The translations under genes were made by a program, and so were the position numbers. Positions 1 to 10,462 of a stretch of 64,000 nucleotides of DNA are shown in pieces. The stretch spans positions 49,521,768 through 49,585,767 of the forward strand of contig CM043944.1 in NCBI GenBank assembly GCA_014529385.2, in the 5' to 3' direction. Under the pieces are notes generated by a model. That model searched no databases. It was not told the DNA's origin and saw only the letters and a list, made by a program, of their open reading frames with translations. Each line of letters opens with the position of its first letter. Positions within the stretch are counted from its first letter, which is position 1. The stretch comes from Adiantum capillus-veneris (lineage: Eukaryota; Streptophyta; Polypodiopsida; Polypodiales; Pteridaceae).

Positions 1-21
1 AAGGTACTAGAAAGGTTTGCA

Positions 22-782
22 ATGCAAAATGCAAAACTAGTTTCTACACCTTTGGCTGGTCATTTTAAACTAACGAAGGATATGTGTCCAAAGACACAAG
101 AGGAGATAGCCTATATGTCTAAAGTTCCATATGCTGCAACGGTAGGTTCTCTAATGTACGCTATGGTCTGGACAAGGCCAGACATTGCACATGCAGTGGG
201 AGTTGTGAGTAGGTTCTTGGACAACCCAGGTAAAGAGCATTGGCAAGCTGTGAAGTGGTACTTAGGTATCTAAAAGGGACAACAAAAAATGCTTTGTATT
301 TTGGAGGAACTGATATTTTTCTAGAAGGGTATGCTGATGCAGATATGGCAGGTGACAAAGATACTCGAAGGAGCACTACTGGCTATGTGTTCACGGTTGG
401 AGGCACAGCAGTAAGCTGGGCTTCAAAGTTGCAGAAAGTGGTTTCACTTTCTACCACGGAAGCAGAGTATGTAGCAATGACGGAGGCAAGCAAAGAAATT
501 CTGTGGCTTCACAGATTCTTAGAAGAGCTTGGATTCAAACAAGACAATTGTGTCTTGTACAGTGATAGCCAAAGCGCTATCCATCTTGCGAAGAACTCAG
601 CCTTTCATTTAAGGACAAAGCACATTGAGGTGAGATATCACTTCATACGCACTCTTTTGGAAGAGGGACAACTAAAGCTAGGAAAGGTGCATACAAGTGA
701 AAATCCTGCAGACATGTTTACAAAGATGGTCAAAAAGGAGAAGTTGAGCTTTTGCTCATCTTCAATCGGCATTCAAGGATAA
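22..782 (+). pseudogene. Copia pol fragment: RT C-terminus and RNase H, frameshifted
   Basis: This codes for the end of a Copia polyprotein. The first part (22-273) has the RT-connection signature VGSLMYAMVWTRPDIAHAVG. The frame then breaks near 256-260, where TGGTACTTAGG appears to have lost one G, and resumes in the 240-782 frame with VLRYLKGT. RNase H follows, with its acidic residues visible in GYADADMAGD, LSTTEAEY and YSDSQSA. The conserved terminal motif ENPADMFTK is present. In an active element this enzyme removes the RNA strand during reverse transcription in the virus-like particle. The family is certain; the copy is inactive by frameshift and incomplete in the window. Confidence 0.95.
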
Positions 783-829
783 GAAGCCAGAATGGAAAGC
801 AGTCACAGGTTTGGTTTGGAGATCAGTCT

Positions 830-842
830 CCAAGTGGGAGAT
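830..842 (+). other. Polypurine tract of the Copia element
   Basis: The purine-rich stretch CAAGTGGGAGATT lies immediately before the LTR start TGTTA. It is the expected primer site for plus-strand synthesis in Copia elements. Confidence 0.85.
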
Positions 843-1291
843 TGTTAAGTATGGAGCCTGATTTACCCTTGTAATTTTCTGTTGTAAAAGCGCACATTTG
901 TAAGGCCCCCATTATGAGGAGAAGCCATCGTGCGTGAAGGAAAATCACTCACCGGAAACCAAAATTTTCACAGACAAGAATCAGGGGCAACTTTTTTTCG
1001 CCGGAATATTATGGCCGGACGACGGCTGGAAAGTGGTCGGAAAACAACTGGTCGATTGGCCGGTTGGCCGGTAGTCAATGGCCGATGGCCGGTGGTCGGT
1101 AGTCGCAAGTCAATAGCCGGTGGCCGGTGGTCGGAAGTCAATGGCCGGTGGCCGGTGGCCGAATTCAAAAGCGGACTTGTCTTCTCAAGGGCGGCCACAC
1201 ATGGGCGGATTGGAGGGTCCGATTTGGACTTATTCGCACAAGGGCGGCTACACATGGCTGTCTCTCATAAGAGAGGGCAGCCCTTTTGGCC

Positions 1292-1298
1292 TATAAAA
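1292..1298 (+). promoter_or_regulatory. TATA box of the Copia LTR
   Basis: TATAAAA occurs in the context GGCCTATAAAAGGAGGCC, about 450 bp into the LTR. That is where the U3 promoter of an LTR is expected, and transcription would start roughly 25-35 bp downstream. Confidence 0.7.
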
Positions 1299-1502
1299 GG
1301 AGGCCATTTCTACACACATTTCATAGTGTGAAGTTGATGCAACAAGGTGAGTGTGAGGTGGTGAGAGTGTAGCAAGGCGGGAGCTCCATTAAGGCTATAA
1401 TCCCTTTGTAAACTACGTCTTGTTTTGAAGTACTAAAGCCATTGAGTGGCTGCTTTCCCGTGGACGTAGCCCACATTGGGTGAACCACGTATATCGTGTG
1501 TA

Positions 1503-1522
1503 CTCTCTCTCTCTCTCTCTCT
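1503..1522. repeat. (CT)n microsatellite inside the LTR
   Basis: Short CT dinucleotide array in the 3' half of the Copia LTR. Confidence 0.9.
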
Positions 1523-1609
1523 ACTCTATAATCTCGTGTATATAAATCTGTCTCTCTCCATTAAGTAATCTACTCAATTATCTATTTAGCTACGTCTTAT
1601 TTCCTAACA

Positions 1610-2179
1610 AAAATTACGCTAAAACATTATCATGTGATTGGCATGAAAATGTCCATTAAGTACATCAAGGGCCCTGCATTTGGTAGATTATAGCTAACTG
1701 GTCAAAATTAGCTATGTCCACACGGTAGTGAGGATTGGCCAGACAACAGTCTTGCAAGGTATTTCTTTACAGCCCTGTGGACACAACTAATTTGGCTCAA
1801 TTAGCAATCATCTAGAAAATGTAGGGCATCTGTAGTACCCAATGGAAGATTTCATGCTAATCACAAGACAAATTTTTATCAAAGTACAAATTTAACATTC
1901 AAATAGTTAATACAGATCACTAAAGATAAAGTTTTCACAAATTGCTTGGTCACTGAACATGATCAATAACAGCAAATGAAACTTTGCAAAAAATCATGGA
2001 TAAGAGAGATAATTTTCATTTAAAAAGCTTGTACATCATGCTTAACTATCTTTTGATTGGAGGCGCTTTGCAATCTCTCTATGATGTTCTTCAACATTGG
2101 GTAGGATGCATGTAAGCACAAAGGCAGCTATAGCTTGGGCACTATAAACCCCTAGGGCTTGACTAAGTGCTATGCATAT
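1610..2179. other. Spacer between the Copia 3' LTR and Gypsy G1
   Basis: AT-rich noncoding sequence with no ORF or repeat that I recognise. It ends with CATAT, the likely target-site copy of the Gypsy element that follows. Confidence 0.6.
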
Positions 2180-3816
2180 TGTAATGCAAATTGCCTATGA
2201 ACTTTGAGAGTAGCGGAATTAGGAAATTAGGTGAAGCACTTTTGAGAGATTCTTTGTGAGCATAGAGGTTGAACTTAATTGATGGTAGCAACATACACAT
2301 GGTACTTACTTAACTTGGCATGAACAATACTTTCTCAAGAGAGAGACTTCAGAGAACATGACAATAGTTGAGGATCGGATTCATATGGAGCTGGTCCCCC
2401 CTCCAATAGGCATTTGTATTATAGTTTCTCCCATCAAGAGAGACTTGGTACAATACAATCTTTGTGTTCCTTGTAACCTAGGTGATGCAATGAAGATGGA
2501 AAGCTTCATGCATGATGCATCACAAGCATAACATAGACTTGAAGAAAGCATTAACTATCCCAAGCCTCAGTCTCAAGGCCTCAAACACCTTCGAAGGTGG
2601 AGAGAGCTAGCGGGGAATGAGGATAGGGAAGAGGAAGAAGAAACATTCCGTAGGAGAAAGAGATAGTTCCTCACTTATCATTACTCTTCTTGCTAGCATA
2701 CATAATAGCATAGTAATGAAGATGGAAAATATGACAAGCTTAAGCATTGAAGCATGACTCTTGCTTGGATTTGCATTCCATAACCAAGAGTGTTGGTGTA
2801 GGCTTTCACTTTCACAAGCTTGGAGAAGGAGGTGGTGTTCCTCAACTTTCACCAAATGAGAACGGCCTTGCAAATGAGTGTGTGTGGAGTATATCCCCCT
2901 AGCACCCCCCCTCCTTTCTTTTGGGCGAGTGGTGACCTTTCTGCATGTTGCAAGCTCATTGGACCCCTCTCCCCCTAGCCAATCACATGCAACATGCAGT
3001 CAAGTACATGGGTAGTCTTTTGACAAGTGTCCTCCTTACCCCTTAGAGAGAGAGAGAGATTGAAAATATCTAGATATTTGTTAAATGGAAGTAGAAGCTC
3101 ATTGGATCTCTCTTTAGCCCAACCAATAGCATTCAAGCACACCATGTGGTTAGGCTTAGTGAGAGTCTGACATGTGTCCCCATGTGCTCTTTTACAATTC
3201 CCCTAACTTTAAGATTTTTATGCATGGGAAGTTTCTCAAGAAACTTCCTCATTAAGTGTGTAGGTTCTCTTTTTGACTCAAGCATCTTATCCCCCATGCA
3301 TAGGAAGCTTCTCAAAAAACTTCCTCATTAAATGTGACAAGTACCTCAAGTACCTTAGTCATCAAGCATGACAAGCACCTTAGGTGGAGTTCCCACCTCA
3401 AGCACAGCCCTAGCTTGCTTAAGTTTAGGTCGGGTTCCCACCTCAAGCGCATCCCTAGCTTGCTTAAGTTTAGGTCATGTTCCCACCTCAAGCACAACCC
3501 TAGCTTGCTTAAGTTTAGGGCGGGTTCCACCTCAAGCTCAACCCTAGCTAGCTTAAGGTCAAAGGAATTTTAACACTAACCATTGGAGGTATTTAATGAA
3601 GCTAACCCTCAGGTCTTTTAAGCTTCATTAGTTAACCTTGCTCTTTGACAGACCATCTCTCATTTGGGCCCCTTTACCATTGGCCCCGTGTTGAGATAGA
3701 TCCATAAGCACATGTCTATATTCTAACCCTTGTTCTCGTTTATTATCCCATATTAAATGATCACTTTAATATGAGAAAATCATTTGGGTTGGTTAAATAT
3801 TAGATATTTAATGACA
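2180..3816 (-). repeat. 3' LTR of Gypsy G1 (1637 bp)
   Basis: Nearly the same sequence as 8532-10136, in the same orientation. It includes GA-rich blocks, many short repeats, and four copies of a 45-bp unit where the other LTR has three. The small ORFs predicted inside are repeat artefacts. Confidence 0.95.
3390..3561. repeat. 45-bp tandem repeat, about 3.8 copies
   Basis: Units begin TTCCCACCTCAAGC at 3390, 3435, 3480 and 3525 and continue through CCCTAGCTTGCTTAAG, so the period is exactly 45. The last unit has lost a C and ends CTAGCTAGCTTAAGG. The array lies in the U3 side of the LTR of G1. Confidence 0.95.
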
Positions 3817-3829
3817 TTACCTCTCTCTT
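3817..3829 (-). other. Polypurine tract of Gypsy G1
   Basis: On the minus strand this reads AAGAGAGAGGTAA directly before the 3' LTR start TGTCATT. The same tract precedes the 3' LTR of the related element at 52893-52905. Confidence 0.85.
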
Positions 3830-4176
3830 GAAATCGTAGTCGTCCTCGACTATGAGGTAAAAGAGATAAAGTCATAGTCATTAGTCAATTTGTCTTAGTG
3901 GGTAGAGGATCCCTTTTTACCCTACGATATCATTCCAAGATGGATGACTATCCATTTGGTGCTTGGGAGACATAGCTGCCGCAAGCATGTCTGCTCTTTT
4001 TTCCATTTCATCCTCACAAGTAGAGTGAAAAATTCTACATGGTGTTTGAGAGACGTCGTCATCCCAAACATGATTCTTAGTATGCATACTACTTAAATTT
4101 GTGCACAATAAAGAGAGAATTAGTCTTATAAGACAAAAACATTGATCATTTAAAGAAACATGTACATTTGGTTACT

Positions 4177-6249
4177 CTAATGTAGCATTGTGAGCGTTGA
4201 CAAGGTTCTTACTATCCTTAAGCTGGATTCCTTGCAACCATCTAGCATCTTCAAAAGGATAATTTTTGAACTTAATAAGATACCCTCGGATAATCTTACC
4301 ATGTCGTAGTAACTTGTCTTCATGCCGAAGGATAGCTTCGGGTTGTAGTACCTCTTTTTGATCGTCGATTTTGTGAGGTCTTCAATAATTGGTTCATTTG
4401 GAGGCTCTCCTTTGTAGGGCTTGAGTAGGCTCACATGAAAAGCATTGTGTATGAGCCAATGGTTAGGTAACTTGAGTTGATAAGCCACCTCATTGATTGG
4501 CTTCAAAATTTGAAAAGGACCATAGTATCTTTTTGCTAGTTTAGCATAATACTTTTGATGGCCCAAAGGATTTTTGCCCGTTGTTTGCCTCAATCGAGCC
4601 TTAGGAAACTTAAGTAAGACGCAACTTTTGTCATCAGCAGCTTTTTGCCTTAGTTGGGAGATGGAGATAGCCTCCTTAATCTTTTGAAAAGATGTTTGCA
4701 GGTCACGACTATACTCATCAGCAGCAGCGAAGATCTTCCCATGTACTTTAAGTAGCAAGGGACTTCTAGGTCTTCCCTCTTTGATTTCAAAAGGTGCTTT
4801 TCCCATAGAAGTATGGATAGTATTATTACACGCATACTCTACAAGAGGTAAGTACTTTTTCCATTGTGAGCGTTGATCTACTTCTGTAACATAGGTCTTT
4901 AGTAGATCAAGAATCGTAAGATTGGCTATCTCACTTTGGCCATCCGTTTGTGGGTGATAGGCCGAAGAGAAATTCAATCTTGTACCTAAATTTTCAAAGA
5001 GACCTTTCCAGAAATTGCTGGTCATTCTAGGATCTCTATCTGACACGATGGATGTTGGAAATCCATGGTGTTTGAAAATCTGTCATATGAAGAGAGTTGC
5101 CATTTGGTGTGCCTTAATAGTCTTCTTGACAGGGATAAAGTGTGCTTGCTTGCTAAACCTGTCGACTATTGTCCATATTCTCGTATTCCCATGGTCAGAT
5201 TTTGATAATTCAAAGATAAAATCCATGGATATACTCTCCCATGGTGAATTAGGAATTGGCAATGGCTGGAGTAATCCAGGTTGCTTCCCTGTATCATACT
5301 TGGTCTTTTGGCATACTACACATTTTGAAACATACTCTTGTATGTCCACTTTCAAGGTAGGCCAGTAAAAGTACGTCTCTACTCCTCGAAGAGTAGGTTG
5401 AATGCCTCTATGCCCCGCATAGGGAGGAGCAAGGGATTCATACATGAATTTCTCACGAAGGGAGTGGGTAACACATAGCCTATTGCCATGGAGAAGATAA
5501 CCATCCTGCAAGGTGAATGGTTCCTCTTTCTTTCCCAAAGCAAGGGCTGACATTATGTCTTTAAAGTCAAGGTCAGTAGCGTATTCACCTATCATAGAAG
5601 ATAGATCATTGTGAGTTGCTATTGACACACCATTAACTTTTGGTCGTCGTGAAAGTGCATCAGCCACTTGATTGTGCTTACCAACAATGTGAGCAATGTG
5701 GAAATTAAATTGTGAAAGAAAATTTGCCCATCTCATTTGTTTGTCAGAAAGCTTGGTTTGTGTCATGAAGTACTTGAGACTTTGATGGTCTGTTCGTAAG
5801 ATGAATGGAGTCCCCAATAGATAGTGCTTCCATGTGTCTAGGGCATGTAGAACAACTAACAGCTCTTTCTCATAAATTCCTAAGACCCGTTCATAAGTGT
5901 TGATCCTTCGGCTCTCATATGCTATGGCATGCCCTTCTTGAAGCAAGACTGCTCCAAGGCAATCACCACAAGCATCACATTGGACCTCAAATGGCTTTGA
6001 GAGATCTGGAAGCATAAGGATTGGGTGGGAGATAAGCTTCTCTTTGAGCTTGTCAAAAGCACTTTGCTCCTTAGCAGTCCATGAATACTTAACGTTTTTC
6101 TTTGTTAAGACATGTAATGGTCCTGCTATTTGAGAGAATTTTGCTATGAAGCATCTATAGTATGCACACACACCAATAAAGCTTCTTAGCTCATGTAGAT
6201 TCCTTGGATTAGGCCATGCTTTTATTACCTCCAACTTTGATGGATCCAT
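4177..6249 (-). pseudogene. Gypsy G1 pol: RNase H, integrase and chromodomain-like tail
   Basis: Read on the minus strand from 6249. The segment starts at the end of RT with the connection motif NPRNLHELRSFIGVCAYYRR-like (here CAYYRCF). RNase H follows (FEVQCDACGDCLGAVL, RTDHQSLKYF). Next come the integrase zinc-binding part (CVVCQKTKYD) and catalytic core, with D in SMDFIFEL, D in SDRDPRMTSNFW and E in YHPQTDGQSE. A TGA at about 5080 interrupts the core; the frame is otherwise continuous into 4177-5046. The C-terminus has the GPFQILKPI and HNAFHVSLLKPYKG linkers. A frameshift near 4360 then throws the chromodomain-like stretch (HGKIIR-YLIKFKNYPFEDARW) out of frame. The chromodomain is thought to steer integration to particular chromatin. 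Inactive copy. Confidence 0.93.
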
Positions 6250-6760
6250 ACGGATACCATCTTGAGAGATAATATGACCTAAGTATTGAATCTCTTGAAG
6301 GAAAAATTCTCTTTTCTTTTGATTGAGAAAAAGCTCATTTGTTAGTGTGTGACCAGAGGATTCACAAGTGGTATAGTCTTATCAAGGGTGAGAGGATTTA
6401 CAAGTGGTATAGTGTGACCGGACTTGTTAGCATCTATATACATATTCTTTCCCCTATAGGTGAAGTAGATTCTCCTTTCAAGGAACTTCAGGCTGTTGAA
6501 CCATGGTATCCCTAAAATAGCATCCTCATCTTGGAAAGGAGAGATAAAAAATCTTCTTTGTCGACATAGTTTTGGACATGAAGCCTCAACTTCCCAATCA
6601 AGGGAGTAACGGAGGCTTGCTATCCCTTGAAAGCGGCATCAGCAATTACAGCATCTTCCATCTCAAAAGCTTGAATGCCCAACTTGGTGGCCAACTCCAT
6701 TGATATGAATTTGAGAGTAGAACCAGGGTCAAAAAAGATGAAAGCATCATGCTCCCTTAC
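6250..6760 (-). pseudogene. Gypsy G1 protease and RT deletion scar
   Basis: On the minus strand the protease motif is FDPGST (near 6720-6730), with DPG where most retroviral proteases have DSG or DTG. The protease end lies near 6430. The next recognisable pol sequence is KKREFFLQEIQYLGHI (6250-6345), the end of the RT palm and thumb. In the relative G2 about 790 bp lie between these points and encode the whole catalytic RT core. G1 is therefore deleted for RT. The scar at about 6365-6410 holds a short direct repeat ACAAGTGGTATAGT. Confidence 0.85.
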
Positions 6761-8081
6761 CTTTCCCCAAGCATAGGAGAGAGGCGATCCTTTGCAATGA
6801 GTATCCTCTTTTGGAGCTTCGATAGTGGAAGCTCTAGGAGTCTCATTGCGAGCATTTCTTTTGGGGCAAGAACGATAGCCATGTCCTTGCTCCCCACACT
6901 TAAAACATTTGTGATCCTTGCGAAAAGTTTCAAGCTCTTCAGAAGAGAGTTTATTTTTACCTTAGTAAACTCCTTTCTCCTTGGACCGATTGTTGTTGTT
7001 GTTGTTGGAATGGTTGTGGGAGAAATTTTGGGCATTAATTTTTCCCTTTGCATCACTTTTGTCTTTATTTTCCATGGGTTTGACATTCCATCTAACCCCT
7101 TGTTGGACATTGATGTGTGAAGCAACATGGTATGGTGGATTACTTCGCTAATAGAGTCAGCAAAGTATATCTTTTGAAAGAAAGTAGCCTTGAGATGTAA
7201 ATCCCAAAACTTCTCCACATATTTGTGGATAGACTCATGAGAGAAAAGCCTTAAACTCCACCATTCCGTGAGCACTTTGTCCTTTGCATCACTTGCAAGG
7301 AATTGCTTCATGATGGAAACTCGTAGATTTTTCCATGTCTTTGGGGCTTCGCCATTGCCTCGAAGGCTAGCCCACCATTGACGAGCCGATTTTTGGAAGT
7401 GCATAGCTACGTGCTGTAGCTTGGAGGACTCCGTGAAGCCCTCGTCTCCAAAGACCGCATCAAATTGTTGGATGAAGGCCAATACTTTGTCGGGGCACCA
7501 AAGGTGTCATCATAGGTGAGAAAAGAGATACTCTTTCCTCCCTCTTTGAGCTTCTTGAGCTTTTGTGACCTTTGCCATGCAGGGTAAGATTTGCAATGTC
7601 CTCCCCTCTTATATTCTCTAGGAGAATAGCCATAGCTTTCATCGGTAGAGGACGAAGGTGAAAAAGAAGGAGAAGAGGGTGACCTCTTTCTTGCCCTTTT
7701 CTTCCTTGGTTTCCTCTCTTCCTTTTTGGAATGACGAGGAGAAGGACTATGGGTTAACCGTTTCCTCTTGGGAGGAGTTGGCGATCGTTTAGTCCTCCTT
7801 CTTCGTGGAGCCACATCTTTGGAGGAATTTAGGGATTTATTGCTTTCTTGATCTTTGGATTCCTCCTCTCGTATGGAAGAGAGTCTTCTTTTGGGGGTCT
7901 CTTCGAGAGGCCTCGTAAGCTCTCTCTCTCTCCTCTTGGAGAGGAAAGGAAATCCCATAAGCACGAAGTTGTTGAGTAACTGCGGCTTGCAAAGTGGGGT
8001 TGCCCATAGCTTATTACAACCTAGTGACAAGATAATTAACAAACATGGGGGCACCTTCATGTGCAAAATCAAAGTTATCAA
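6757..8081 (-). pseudogene. Gypsy G1 gag, frameshifted
   Basis: The first part (8081 to about 7480) is rich in S, R and K (SPTPPKRKR, HSPSPRHSKKEE, KRSPSSPSFSP), like the matching N-terminal segment of G2. After a frameshift the capsid-like core follows (FGDEGFTESSKLQHVAMHF, SARQWWASL, MKQFLASDAKDKVL). About 25 codons present in G2 are missing after FQKIYF. A second frameshift puts the zinc knuckle CFKCGEQGHGYRSC (about 6870-6915) in another frame; here all four CCHC ligands survive. Gag would form the virus-like particle and package RNA. Not functional in this copy. Confidence 0.9.
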
Positions 8082-8518
8082 TGCTCATTCTCCTCTCTTG
8101 GTTATTGTCATCCATGCTAATTAAACTTATGTGTTTACTTAGTGTATATTTTGGCAATTCAAAACCTTAGTTGCTACTCCTCTTAGCCTTTGAAAATAGG
8201 CACTTAAGTATCTACACCCACGGCTCGAATTGGTTAATTATAGAGAGTAATGGAGTGAGTCTAACATAGAAAAGTTGTCGAGGGATAGCTCCTGTTGGAC
8301 TTCTTATGGCTCAATAATTGGGTAAAGCCGTAGGTAAGTCTAAAAAAACTCCATTATTAAGATCAAAGCTCCCGAGGTGTGCACTATATCCCACATAGTG
8401 GACTCAACAAAACCGATAATAGATCCCAGACCCACTTACCCTAATATAATTAACAAAAACAACCATTAATAGGCTACTTAAGGACCTCTCTTCTTAAGCA
8501 AGAAAAGAGAAACCAAAT
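8082..8518 (-). other. 5' untranslated leader of Gypsy G1
   Basis: The stretch between the primer-binding site and the gag start holds no long ORF. The relative G2 has a homologous leader at 46736-47127, so it belongs to the element. Confidence 0.7.
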
Positions 8519-8530
8519 GCTCTGATACCA
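8519..8530 (-). promoter_or_regulatory. Primer-binding site, initiator-Met tRNA (G1)
   Basis: On the minus strand this reads TGGTATCAGAGC, an exact match to the complement of the 3' end of plant initiator-Met tRNA. It lies one base from the 5' LTR and fixes the orientation of the element. Confidence 0.95.
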
Positions 8531-8531
8531 A

Positions 8532-10136
8532 TGTAATGCAAATTGCCTATGAACTTTGAGAGTAGCGGAATTAGGTGAAGCACTTTTGAGAGATTCTTTG
8601 TGAGCATAGCGGTTAAACTTAATTGATGGTAGCAACATAAACATGGTACTTACTTAAGTTGTCATGAACAATACTTTTGCAAGAGAGAGAGTTTAGAGAA
8701 CATGAATAGTTGAGGACCGGATTCATATGGAGCCAGTCCCCCCTCCAATAGGCATTTGTATTATAGTTTCTCCCATCAAGAGAGACTTGGTACAATACAA
8801 TCTTTGTGTTCCTTGTAACCTAGGTGATGCAATGAAGATGGAAATCTTCATGCATGATGCATCACAAGCATAACATAGACTTGAAGAAAGCATTAACTAT
8901 CCCAAGCCTCAGTCCCAAGGCCTCAAACACCTTCGAAGGTGGAGAGAGCTAGCGGGGAATGAGGATAGGGAAGAGGAAGAAGAAACATTCCGTAGGAGAA
9001 AGAGATAGTTCCTCACTTATCATTACTCTTCTTGCTAGCATACTTAATAGCATAGTAATAAAGATGGAAAAGATGGCAAGCTTAAGCATTGAAGAGCATG
9101 ACTCTTGGTTGGATTTGTATTCCATAGCCAAGAGTGTTGGTGTAGGATTTCACTTCCACAAGCTTGAAGAAGGAGGTCGTGTTCCTCAACTTTCACCAAC
9201 TGAGAATGGCCTTGCAAATGAGTGTGTGTGTGTGGAGTATATCCCCCTAGCACCCCCCCTCCTTTCTTTTGGGCGAGTGGTGACCTTTCTGCATGTTGCA
9301 AGCTCATTGGACCCCTCTCCCCCTAGCCAATCACATGCAGCATGCAGTCAAGTACATGGGTAGTCTTTTGACAAGTGTCCTCATTACCCCTTAGAGAGAA
9401 AGTGTGTCCTCCTTACCCCTTAGAGAGAGAGAGAGCTTGAAAATAGCTAGATATTTGTTAGATGGAAGTAGAAGCTCATTGGACCCCTCTTTAGCCCAAC
9501 CAATAGCATTCAAGCACACCATGTGGTTAAGCTTCTGACATGTGTCCCCATGCGCTCTTTCAGAATTCCCCTAACTTTGATTTTTATACATAGGAAGTTT
9601 CTCAAGCAACTTCCTCATTAAGTGTGAAGGTTCTCTTTTTGCCTCAAGCATCTTACCCCCCATGCATAGGAAGCTTCTCAAGAAACTTCCTCATTAAATG
9701 TGACAAGTACCTCAAGTACCTTAGTCATCAAGCATGACAAGCACCTTAGGTGGAGTTCCCACCTCAAGCACAGCCCTAGCTTGCTTAAGTTTAGGTTGGG
9801 TTCCCACCTGAAGCACAGCCCTAGCTTGCTTGAGTTTAGGTCGGGTTCCCACCTCAAGCTCAGCCCTAGCTAGCTTAAGGTCAAAGGACTTTTAACACTA
9901 ACCATTGGAGGTCTTTAATGAAGCTAAACCTAAGGATTTTTAAGCTTCATTAGTTAACCTTGCTCTTTGACATACCATCTCTCATTTGGGCCCCTTTACC
10001 ATTGGCCCGTGTTGAGATAGATTTGTAAGCACATGTCTATATTCAACCCTTGTTCCCGTTTATTATCCCATATTAAATGATCAATTTAATATGAGAAAAT
10101 CATTTGGGTTGGTTAGATATTAGATATTTAATGACA
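8532..10136 (-). repeat. 5' LTR of Gypsy G1 (1605 bp)
   Basis: Direct copy of 2180-3816, bounded by TGTAAT and ATGACA on the plus strand. It has scattered substitutions and small indels against the left LTR, so the insertion is not very recent. The 45-bp unit occurs three times here (from 9756, 9801 and 9846). Confidence 0.95.
9756..9889. repeat. 45-bp tandem repeat, 3 copies
   Basis: Same unit and period as at 3390-3561 but one copy fewer. The two LTRs of one element thus differ in array length. Confidence 0.93.
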
Positions 10137-10382
10137 CATGTCATGACCTTGCCGCAAAAACCAATGCCAAAAGTGGCAATTGCAAGTGATTTTTTTCACC
10201 AAAATAATTACATGGGCTGTTTGAAGGATGGTGGCTAAGCCTAGGAGTTTACTAGCGGCCTTAAGCACCCACAAAACAAAATGGCTGTTGGGGAAGAAAT
10301 CCTTGTGTATGATGCACACATCCTACATTGGTAGTTTGATGATGCAGTATGCAAGGGCTACCTGAGCCAAACACCGTACGCT

Positions 10383-10411
10383 CCCCCCCCCCCCCCCCCC
10401 CCCCCCCCCCC
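10383..10411. repeat. Poly-C tract (29 bp)
   Basis: Uninterrupted C run, G on the other strand. Such tracts are prone to length error in sequencing and assembly. Confidence 0.9.
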
Positions 10412-10462
10412 ACGACTAGCCCACAAGTCCATGTCCAAAACATCCTACAAAAATGGAATTAA

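Larger units (their letters stand above)
1..1609 (+). mobile_element. Ty1/Copia retrotransposon, 3' part
   Basis: The window opens inside the pol gene of a plus-strand Copia element. The order is end of reverse transcriptase, RNase H, polypurine tract, then 3' LTR. The purine-rich CAAGTGGGAGA just before the LTR is the usual Copia plus-strand primer. The 5' part lies outside the window, so a target-site duplication cannot be checked; the five bases after the LTR are AAAAT. One frameshift in pol makes this copy defective. Confidence 0.95.
843..1609 (+). repeat. 3' LTR of the Copia element (767 bp)
   Basis: The LTR starts TGTTA right after the polypurine tract and ends TAACA, giving matched short inverted termini. 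It holds a TATA box at 1292 followed by a GA/CT-rich stretch. The stretch 1020-1165 is GC-rich and built of short GGCCGGTGG/GGTCGG units, so the U3 contains a degenerate internal minisatellite. An open frame at 930-1331 is produced by this repeat and is unlikely to be a gene. Confidence 0.88.
2180..10136 (-). mobile_element. Ty3/Gypsy chromodomain retrotransposon G1 (both LTRs, RT deleted)
   Basis: A minus-strand element bounded by two direct LTRs, 2180-3816 and 8532-10136. Each LTR reads TGTAAT to ATGACA on the plus strand. The flanks are CATAT (2175-2179) and CATGT (10137-10141), a target duplication with one mismatch. A primer-binding site for initiator-Met tRNA abuts the right LTR and a polypurine tract abuts the left LTR. 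The order gag, protease, RNase H, integrase, chromodomain-like tail marks a chromovirus-type Gypsy. The RT finger and palm region is missing, and there are several frameshifts and stops. The plus-strand element at 46379-53915 is a close relative. Confidence 0.95.

Noticed and set aside
930-1331. 133-codon ORF in the Copia LTR
   Set aside because: It lies wholly in the LTR, and its R/G/W-rich sequence comes from the GGCCGG repeat. An opposite-strand ORF covers the same repeat.
3133-3573. Small ORFs in the G1 LTR with repeated LNLSKLG or LLKFRS units
   Set aside because: They are translations of the 45-bp minisatellite. Copy number differs between LTRs and no start context is shared.
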